Below, piece after piece: positions 58,327-64,000 of a stretch of 64,000 nt of DNA. Every line of letters begins with the position of its first letter. The stretch's first letter is position 1. Made by a program: the position numbers and the translations under genes. Origin of the DNA: Amycolatopsis marina (lineage in GTDB: Bacteria > Actinomycetota > Actinomycetes > Mycobacteriales > Pseudonocardiaceae); NCBI RefSeq assembly GCF_900111885.1, contig NZ_FOKG01000001.1, forward strand, positions 682,001-746,000, written 5' to 3'. Below the pieces are notes generated by a model. It was not told the DNA's origin. It ran no database searches and was given only the letters and a program-made list of their open reading frames with translations.

Positions 58327-59523
58327 TCAGGCGGGACCCCGCCCGGACCAGGTCCAGGCGTAGCCGGGGTCCTCGGCGGCCTCGGCCGCCTCGCCGAGGT
58401 CCAGCGGGGCGAACGTGTCCACCATGACCGCGGTCTCGTCGAAGAACTCCGCTCCGATCGAGCCCTCCGCGGCGCCAGGCTGCGGTCCGTGGGTGAAACC
58501 GGAAGGGTGCAGCGACATCGACCCGATACCGATGCCCGAGCCCTTGCGGGCCTCGTAGTCGCCCCGCACATAGAACATCAGCTCGTCGGAGTCGACGTTG
58601 GCGTGGTTGTACGGCACCGGGATCGACTGCGGGTGGTAGTCCACCTTGCGCGGGCAGAACGAGCACACCACGAAGTTCGGGCCCTCGAAGGTCTGGTGCA
58701 CCGGTGGTGGCTGGTGCACCCGACCGGTGATCGGCTCGAAGTCGTCGATGTTGAACACCCACGGGTAGAGGCAGCCGTCCCAGCCGACGACGTCGAACGG
58801 GTGATTGGCGTAGGTGTAGCGGGTGAGCCCGGCGCGGTGACGCACCAGCACGTCGACGTCCGTGCCCTCGGTGAGCATCGGCTCGGCGGGCCCGCGCAGG
58901 TCCCGTTCGCAGTACGGCGAGTGCTCGAGGAACTGGCCCTTCGCCGAGAGGTACCGCTTCGGTGGCCCGACATGCCCGCGCGCCTCGAGGATCAGCAGCC
59001 GGACCGTCCCGTCGGCGGAGCCGCCCCGACCAGCGCTGTGCGGCGCGATCCGATAGGTGCACGAGGTCGGGATGACGACGTAGTCCCCGTCGCCGACGTC
59101 CAGTGCGCCGTAGATCGTCTCCACGGTCGCGGAGCCGCCCTGCACGTAGATCAGCTCGTCGCCCATCGCGTTGCGGTAGAGCGGGCTTGGTTCGGCCGCG
59201 ACGGCGAAGGCGATGGTGACGTCGGAGTTGGCGAACATCCGCCTGCGCCCGGTGACCGCGTCGGCGTCACCGGTGAACTTGAGGTCCTGCGTGCGGTAGC
59301 TGCGCGGCTTGAGCGGGTGGTTCGGCTGCAGCGGCCCCCGCTCGTCCGGCACCGCGACGGCGTTCACGATCGCCGTCGGCAGGTTGCGGTGGTACAGCAG
59401 CGCGGAGTCGGCGGAGAAGCCCTCGACCCCCATCAGCTCCTCCGCGTACAGGCTGCCCTGTGGCGAGCGGAACTGCGTGTGGCGCTTCGCCGGAATGTCG
59501 CCGACCTGTCGATAGAACGGCAT
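58327..59523 (-). CDS. hmgA: Homogentisate 1,2-dioxygenase
   Basis: 398-aa Fe(II) ring-cleavage enzyme of tyrosine/phenylalanine breakdown. Cupin-type core with RHTQFRSPQGSLYAEELMGV, GDELIYVQGG, YNHANVDSDELMFYVRGDYE and LHPSGFTHGPQPG; the His/Glu/His iron ligands are in the last two. GGAGGAGG ribosome site before ATG 59523. Divergent from a two-gene set ending in an IclR regulator, which probably controls it. No maleylacetoacetate isomerase or fumarylacetoacetase gene is in the window. Confidence 0.95.
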   Translation of the reverse strand: MPFYRQVGDIPAKRHTQFRSPQGSLYAEELMGVEGFSADSALLYHRNLPTAIVNAVAVPDERGPLQPNHPLKPRSYRTQDLKFTGDADAVTGRRRMFANSDVTIAFAVAAEPSPLYRNAMGDELIYVQGGSATVETIYGALDVGDGDYVVIPTSCTYRIAPHSAGRGGSADGTVRLLILEARGHVGPPKRYLSAKGQFLEHSPYCERDLRGPAEPMLTEGTDVDVLVRHRAGLTRYTYANHPFDVVGWDGCLYPWVFNIDDFEPITGRVHQPPPVHQTFEGPNFVVCSFCPRKVDYHPQSIPVPYNHANVDSDELMFYVRGDYEARKGSGIGIGSMSLHPSGFTHGPQPGAAEGSIGAEFFDETAVMVDTFAPLDLGEAAEAAEDPGYAWTWSGRGPA

Positions 59524-59580
59524 CGGAGCCTCCTCCTGACCATGACCAGATGCGTTCGTTGGGCGGACACTGTTGTTCTC

Positions 59581-60474
59581 ATGTCGTACGCTACTAGCGT
59601 GTCAGTCGTGTCAAGCGCTGTGGAACTCCCGCCACCCGGCCCCCGTGGAATCCCGCCCCTGCTCGCGCGCCTAGTCGACGACTCGGCGCTGTTCCCTCCA
59701 GGCAATGCATCCATGCCCGACGCACTCCGGGCGCACTTCGAGGCAAGAGGAGGTGAACACTCCGGCGTCCTCGGTGTGTTCCTCTGCCAGGCCTCGCGAC
59801 TGCCGGAACTGATCACCGAGCTGATCAAGATCCGGCCGAAGAACCCGCTGCCGTTGTCGCTGATCATCGACACCGGCCTCGGCGGAGTGCCGAAGGCGAT
59901 CTCGATCGTCGAGTCGCGCAGCGAACTGCTCGCGCTGCGCATGGTGGAGATGCCTGCCCCGTCCGACGTGGACGAGGTGTGGCTGGAGCGCGTCTCGGAG
60001 TTCGTGCCAGAGGACGTCGAGCGGGTGGTCGAGCCTCGCCGCGGCGTCGGCTGGCTCGACGGTGTGCGCAACGTGATCGAGCACGGCAGCTGGCCGAAGA
60101 TCCGCTGCGGCGGCCTGTCCACCGAGAACTTCCCGAGCGTGGACGAGGTCGCGGACTTCCTCTCGGTGGTCAGCACGGCCTCCGGAGCGTCGTTCAAGGC
60201 GACGAACAGCCTGCACCGCGCCGTGCGGCACGCGGACCCCGACACCGGCTTCACCCACCACGGGTTCCTCAACCTGCTGGTGGCCTCCGCGCGATGCCTC
60301 TCCGGCGGCAACGTGCGCGAAGCACTGGAGGTCACCGACGGCGAGGCGCTCGCCGCGGAGGCCGCGGACCTGTCCGAGGACGCGGCCAAGGCCGTCAGGG
60401 CGTTGTTCGCCTCCTACGCCTCCGCGACGTTCGACGAGCCGATCGCCGATCTGAAGGGCCTCGGGCTGCTGTGA
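59581..60474 (+). CDS. Conserved hypothetical protein linked to homogentisate operon
   Basis: 297 aa from ATG 59581 (GTG 59600 is out of frame). ARLVDDSALFPPGNASMPDA, LPLSLIIDTGLGGVPKAISI, HGSWPKIRCGGLSTENFPSV and DTGFTHHGFLNLLVASARCL are striking features. Actinobacteria carry such genes near homogentisate dioxygenase; no function is established. It overlaps the IclR gene by 4 bp (GTGA). Possibly a barrel enzyme. Confidence 0.72.
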   Translation: MSYATSVSVVSSAVELPPPGPRGIPPLLARLVDDSALFPPGNASMPDALRAHFEARGGEHSGVLGVFLCQASRLPELITELIKIRPKNPLPLSLIIDTGLGGVPKAISIVESRSELLALRMVEMPAPSDVDEVWLERVSEFVPEDVERVVEPRRGVGWLDGVRNVIEHGSWPKIRCGGLSTENFPSVDEVADFLSVVSTASGASFKATNSLHRAVRHADPDTGFTHHGFLNLLVASARCLSGGNVREALEVTDGEALAAEAADLSEDAAKAVRALFASYASATFDEPIADLKGLGLL

Positions 60475-61118
60475 GCAGGGAGAGCTCGCTGACGCTGGAT
60501 CGCGGGCTCGCCCTGCTCCAGGCCGTGGCCGACGCCGGTGGCGAGGCGGCCACGATCTCCGAGCTCGCGGTGACGATCGGCGCCAGCCGTGCTGCCGTCT
60601 ACCGGCTGCTGGTGCCGCTGTCCGAGCGCGGGCTGGTGTGGCGCGACGGCAGCAAGGTACGGCTCGGCGTTGGCCTGCTCCGGCTCGCGGGCCAGGTGCT
60701 GCCGCAACTGCGTCAGGCGGCGCAGCCGGTACTGCGCGAGCTCGCCGAGGGGGTGGGCGCCACGGCGCACCTCTCGGTCGCCGAGGGGGACCAGGTGCAG
60801 GCGGTGGCCGTGGTCGAACCGACCTGGACGAGCTTCCACGTGGCGTACCGGGTGGGCAGCAGGCATCCGATCTCCCGAGGTGCCGCGGGCAAGGCCCTCA
60901 CGCTGCGCCAGAGCGGGAAGCAGTGGGTGCGCACGAGCGGCGAACTGCAGGCCGGCGCGGTGGGTATCGCCGCACCCGTGCGTGGCGTGCCAGGCCTGCG
61001 CGCGAGCATCGGCGTGGTCTCACTCGACCCGCTGGACGCGGCTACGGTTGGCCCAAAGGTGGTAGCCGCCTCCGCCCACCTCGCGGAGATCCTCACCCCG
61101 GCCCCGGTCCGCCCCTGA
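60471..61118 (+). CDS. IclR family transcriptional regulator
   Basis: 215 aa. The winged helix SLTLDRGLALLQAVADAGGE, ATISELAVTIGASRAAVYRL (residues about 6-50) precedes an effector domain (LRELAEGVGATAHLSVAEGD, AYRVGSRHPISRGAAGKALT, GVPGLRASIGVV). GTG 60471 overlaps the previous stop. It is likely the regulator of the divergent hmgA gene. The spacer 59524-59580 has GTTCG/CGGAC-like half-sites but no perfect repeat. Confidence 0.88.
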   Translation: MSRESSLTLDRGLALLQAVADAGGEAATISELAVTIGASRAAVYRLLVPLSERGLVWRDGSKVRLGVGLLRLAGQVLPQLRQAAQPVLRELAEGVGATAHLSVAEGDQVQAVAVVEPTWTSFHVAYRVGSRHPISRGAAGKALTLRQSGKQWVRTSGELQAGAVGIAAPVRGVPGLRASIGVVSLDPLDAATVGPKVVAASAHLAEILTPAPVRP

Positions 61119-61130
61119 GCGAGCCCGCGG

Positions 61131-61730
61131 TCAGGCCAGCGTCTGCCAGAGGGCGAACGCGGCGAATCCGGCGAAGGCGAACCCGGCCGCGCGTTGCAGC
61201 AGTTTCGGACGCAGCCTGCCGCGCAGCTTGTGGCCGATGACGACCGCCAGACCGGCGACGGTCGCCATCCCGAGGAAAGCGCCGATGCCGACCGGGATCG
61301 GCTGGGCGAAGCGTGCCGTCAGTCCTGCGGTGGCCAACTGGGAGGCATCGCCCCACTCCGCGGCGAAGAGCACGCCGAACGACGTCATCGACGAGCGCAG
61401 GAACGAAACCGGGTAGGGGCCGGTGCGGGAGGCGTCCACACCGCTGTCATCGGTCTCGGTGAAGCCTTCGCGGAGCAGCATGTACGCGCCGAGGCCGAAC
61501 ATCGCGGCCACCACCGCCGAGACCAGGCTCTCCGGTAACAATGTGAGCACACTGCCGAATGCGACTGCGATCACAGCTTGCAACGCAAAAGCGGAGAACA
61601 CGCCGACGAGGACCGGCAAAGCGCGAAAACGGGTGGTCAGGACAAGGGTGGCAACCATCGTCTTGTCCGGCAGCTCTGCCACGAGAATCAGGGCAAAAGT
61701 GCTGATCAGAGCCAGCAGCGCGCTCGACAT
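61131..61730 (-). CDS. GDT1/TMEM165-type cation (Mn/Ca) transporter
   Basis: 199 aa from ATG 61730 (AAAGGGGGA ribosome site). Two ExGD(K/R)-type motifs in LVAELPDKTMVATLVL and FAAEWGDASQLATAGL (inverted repeat architecture) and six helices. Bacterial relatives export Mn2+. Glu-Leu-Pro-Asp-Lys instead of ELGDK in the first motif. A striking AT-rich inverted repeat lies 117 bases upstream, shared with the S41 gene. Confidence 0.88.
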   Translation of the reverse strand: MSSALLALISTFALILVAELPDKTMVATLVLTTRFRALPVLVGVFSAFALQAVIAVAFGSVLTLLPESLVSAVVAAMFGLGAYMLLREGFTETDDSGVDASRTGPYPVSFLRSSMTSFGVLFAAEWGDASQLATAGLTARFAQPIPVGIGAFLGMATVAGLAVVIGHKLRGRLRPKLLQRAAGFAFAGFAAFALWQTLA

Positions 61731-61846
61731 CGGGTGTGTTCCCCCTTTCACTTCCACGATAAAGGGAGAAACTGCAAATGGCTAGCGGATGGGAATTACG
61801 AATCGGCAGTTTCGGTGCCGCTGGAAAATCGCGGATGGGGCGTCTC

Positions 61847-61878
61847 ATAATTAATTTAGGTGCGCCGAAATTAATTAT
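61847..61878. promoter_or_regulatory. AT-rich 11-bp inverted repeat between GDT1 and S41 peptidase genes
   Basis: ATAATTAATTT-10 nt-AAATTAATTAT, a perfect repeat in a GC-rich chromosome. It lies in the shared region of divergent genes, 43 bases upstream of the S41 start. A metal-dependent regulator site (MntR/DtxR-like) is possible but unproven. Confidence 0.6.
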
Positions 61879-61921
61879 TGGGCTATGCTCGTGGCATTCG
61901 CGCACCGAGGGGACGTGAGCT

Positions 61922-62893
61922 GTGCCAGAACGTGATGTGACGCCGGTGGTGACCGAGGTCTGCCGGCGGATGACCGCGCACTACGTGTTTCCCGACGTCG
62001 CGGAGGAGGTGGTGCGGGTGGTGCGGGGCAGGCTGGCCAACGGCGCGTACTCCGGACTGGACGACGCCGGGCTCGCCGACGCGGTCACCGCGGACCTGCA
62101 GTCGGTGAACGGGGACAAGCACCTTCGGCTGCGCCATCACGTCGAACCGATACGCGACCACGTCCAAGGGCCGGCGGAGTTCGCCGAGGATCAACGCATG
62201 GAAGCGGCACAAACCGGACACGGGATCGCCCGGCTCGAGCGGCTGGACGGCAACGTCGGCTACCTGGACATCCGGGAGCTCTTCGGACCGGAGGTCAGCG
62301 GCGAGGCGCAGTGTGCGGCGATGACGTTGCTCGCCTCCGCCGACGCGCTGCTGATCGATGTGCGGAGCAATCGCGGCGGCAGCCCGGCGGCAGTGGCCCT
62401 GATCTGCAGTTACCTCTTCGACGGTCCGACGCACCTCAACGACATCTACTTCCGTGAGGGCGACCGTACCGAGCAGGTGTGGACGCTGCCGTACGTGCCG
62501 GGCCCCGCCTTCGGCGAGCACAAGCCCGTGTACGTGCTGACCGGTCCGAACACGTTCTCCGCGGCCGAGGACCTCGCGTACACGCTGCAGCAACTGGGCA
62601 GAGCACAGACCGTGGGCGAGCCGACCCGGGGCGGGGCGCATCCCCGCGAGCAGTTCCGGGTCGACACCCACCTGGATGTCACGATCTCGTTCGCGCGCTC
62701 GATCAACCCGGTCTCCGGAACGAACTGGGAGGGCACCGGCGTCCGCCCGGACGTGCCCGCTCCCGCTGCCGACGCGTTCGACCGGGCCTACCGGCTGGCG
62801 CTGGACCACGTCCTGACGCTCGGTGAGACCGGTCGGCGCAGGGAGACCGCAGCAGCGGCCAAGGCGGTGCTCAGTGCTGGAGTTGACCGCTGA
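61922..62893 (+). CDS. S41 family peptidase (IRBP/tricorn-like)
   Basis: 323 aa from GTG 61922. The IRBP-like N-terminal part (VVTEVCRRMTAHYVFPDVAE, LQSVNGDKHLRLRHH) is followed by the catalytic domain: GNVGYLDIRELFGPEV, ALLIDVRSNRGGSPAAVALI, and the Ser in LTGPNTFSAAEDLAYTLQQL. No PDZ domain or signal peptide, so likely cytosolic. The role is unknown; peptide processing. Confidence 0.85.
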   Translation: MPERDVTPVVTEVCRRMTAHYVFPDVAEEVVRVVRGRLANGAYSGLDDAGLADAVTADLQSVNGDKHLRLRHHVEPIRDHVQGPAEFAEDQRMEAAQTGHGIARLERLDGNVGYLDIRELFGPEVSGEAQCAAMTLLASADALLIDVRSNRGGSPAAVALICSYLFDGPTHLNDIYFREGDRTEQVWTLPYVPGPAFGEHKPVYVLTGPNTFSAAEDLAYTLQQLGRAQTVGEPTRGGAHPREQFRVDTHLDVTISFARSINPVSGTNWEGTGVRPDVPAPAADAFDRAYRLALDHVLTLGETGRRRETAAAAKAVLSAGVDR

Positions 62894-63053
62894 GCTGGTG
62901 GTGGACGGCGCCGGCGCGTCGAATCCGGCCTGGTGGCAGCGTCGGTAGCGCGAAGAGAGCGCCACTCGGCCAAATGGTCTAATGATTCGCTGATGAATTG
63001 GCTTCTGCGCGAATTGGACGATGGAAGTCTTGTGCAGTCGGTATGTTCTGCTG

Positions 63054-64000
63054 GTGCGTTCACTCGACTTTGCTGCCGGGTTGCCCTTCTTCAGTGACGT
63101 GAGCCTTGCCGCGTCGACAATCGTCGCCATCTGCGCCGCAATCACCGCTGTCACGGCGCTGATCGGCGCTGTCCGGTCGAACCGGCGGAAGGACCGCGCC
63201 CGGCGACTCAAGATCGGCTGGCAGGTCGGGTCGGAAGCAGAGCGCACGGGCGCCCTGATGTTCAACGAGTCAAAACTGGCCTTCGAAGAGGTCGTGCTGA
63301 CCGTCACCTGCGGCCTGCACGGACGGGAAGCCCGGCAGGATGTCGGCGTTCTGCCGAGCGGGCAGGATTACCTGTGGGCGAGCGGATCGGTGCACGAGTC
63401 GATAAGCTCGCGGCCGGTAGGACGTCCGGTCGAACAAGCCGCTGGGACGTCACACGACAGCCGACCGCACGGTGTGCAGGTCACCTTCCGCAACGGCAGG
63501 GGTTTTTGGTTCCGCGATGAGGCGCAGGTGAAACGCGTGCGGTCCTTGGTGATCTGGGCGGAGAAGACCAGGGCGGTCACCCTCTCCCAGTACTTCGGTC
63601 GCCGCAGCTACTTCCGGCGGGCCTATCCGGTCTCCGTCAACGTACAGCCGTTCGAGCGAACCGAGGACTTGGAAGCCGCGTTCACGAAGCTGGCCGCGAC
63701 CGGTGACGCGCCGCGCGGTCACGACATTCCGGACGTGGTGGTCGGGCCGCACGACTGGATCGGCCGCGTCGCGCTCGAGGAGTCGGTCGTCGAACCGCCG
63801 ATCAGCGCCCAACGGCTGCGACAGATCTCGCCGGTGGCCCTGGATGCCCTGAGCAGGGACGGCAGGCTGTACGGGATTCCGTACGTGTTCGACACGGTGG
63901 CGATGATCAGGAACAACGCGCTGACCGGTCCGGGCCCGATGCCGGCAACCTTCGCCGGCGCTGTCGCGGCGGGACGTGACGCGCTCAGATCCAACGGAAT
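63054..64000 (+). CDS. Membrane-anchored protein with solute-binding domain (3' truncated by window)
   Basis: Open frame from GTG 63054 (GTG 63099 possible) through the window end, at least 315 residues. One helix (LAASTIVAIC and AAITAVTALIGAV) is followed by a basic stretch RRKDRARRLK and about 130 residues of unknown beta-rich sequence. From about residue 195 it resembles an ABC-type extracellular solute-binding protein of the maltose family: AYPVSVNVQPF, HDIPDVVVGPHDWIGRVALE, LYGIPYVFDTVAMIRNNALT. There is no lipobox. The fusion is unusual. Confidence 0.72.
   Translation, partial: MRSLDFAAGLPFFSDVSLAASTIVAICAAITAVTALIGAVRSNRRKDRARRLKIGWQVGSEAERTGALMFNESKLAFEEVVLTVTCGLHGREARQDVGVLPSGQDYLWASGSVHESISSRPVGRPVEQAAGTSHDSRPHGVQVTFRNGRGFWFRDEAQVKRVRSLVIWAEKTRAVTLSQYFGRRSYFRRAYPVSVNVQPFERTEDLEAAFTKLAATGDAPRGHDIPDVVVGPHDWIGRVALEESVVEPPISAQRLRQISPVALDALSRDGRLYGIPYVFDTVAMIRNNALTGPGPMPATFAGAVAAGRDALRSNG

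Noticed and set aside
61731-61846. Possible yybP-ykoY manganese riboswitch before the GDT1-type gene
   Set aside because: This family often has that riboswitch, but the conserved GGGGAGUAGC-type sequence and paired elements were not found on the minus strand.

Overview
The window is a high-GC chromosomal stretch of an actinobacterium, most likely Pseudonocardiaceae (Amycolatopsis/Saccharopolyspora-like). The case rests on many GTG starts and 4-bp ATGA/GTGA gene overlaps, a Scr1-type HTH regulator paired with DUF397, a DUF5926 gene, SigE-type and fused sigma factors, an F420-type PPOX protein, IdeR-like iron boxes and a near-perfect DasR box. No phage, IS element, integrase, CRISPR array or rRNA is visible. 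One tRNA (Gly-GCC) is present.

Layout. 1-2.4 kb: tail of an OpuC-type glycine betaine/choline ABC importer; a BCCT transporter at 54.7 kb serves the same osmoprotectant theme. 2.5-4.2 kb: TetR regulator divergent from an azoreductase + SMR efflux operon. 4.2-13 kb: housekeeping and metabolic genes (RecB-like nuclease, VOC/DinB pair, WYL regulator, SDR, UDP-glucose dehydrogenase, gamma-glutamyltransferase). 13-19.5 kb: a MazEF-like toxin-antitoxin pair, a four-gene overlapping sigma-factor operon, the HTH/DUF397 pair, a methyltransferase, an orphan HATPase protein and a 26-residue membrane peptide. 19.6-29.1 kb: a cell-surface glycan locus (SGNH/AlgX-like protein, a methyltransferase-GT2-GT4 fusion of 1057 aa, two tandem acyltransferase-3 proteins) bracketed by two paralogous membrane proteins with SHOCT-like N termini. 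29.9-31.7 kb: a lower-GC island with an Abi-family HEPN gene preceded by a structured non-coding segment, then the wreck of a GntR/membrane-protein locus. 31.7-36 kb: nitrilase, cupin, Ser/Thr kinase, YiaA-like protein, and a lytic polysaccharide monooxygenase under a DasR-type box. 36-45 kb: a sigma/anti-sigma fusion, Fpg/Nei glycosylase, and a LytS/LytTR two-component system next to a sodium:solute symporter. 45-51 kb: rhodanese, DUF4328, P450, DUF5926/DUF952, and a SigE-type sigma factor with its membrane partner. 51-58 kb: iron-regulated ferritin, arginine deiminase, BCCT, PPOX and a DUF2470 protein under a strong IdeR box. 58-64 kb: homogentisate dioxygenase with an IclR pair, a GDT1-type transporter, S41 peptidase, and the start of an unusual membrane-anchored solute-binding fusion.

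The strongest lead for a less-described system is the Abi/HEPN gene at 30030 with its upstream stem-loop. It resembles AbiF-type RNA-toxin loci, the proposed relatives of Cas13. Other observations worth following are dispersed palindromic repeat families shared by several intergenic regions, the tripartite glycan enzyme, the sigma/anti-sigma fusion, the truncated-gene junction at 31.57 kb, and a long AT-rich inverted repeat at 61.85 kb.
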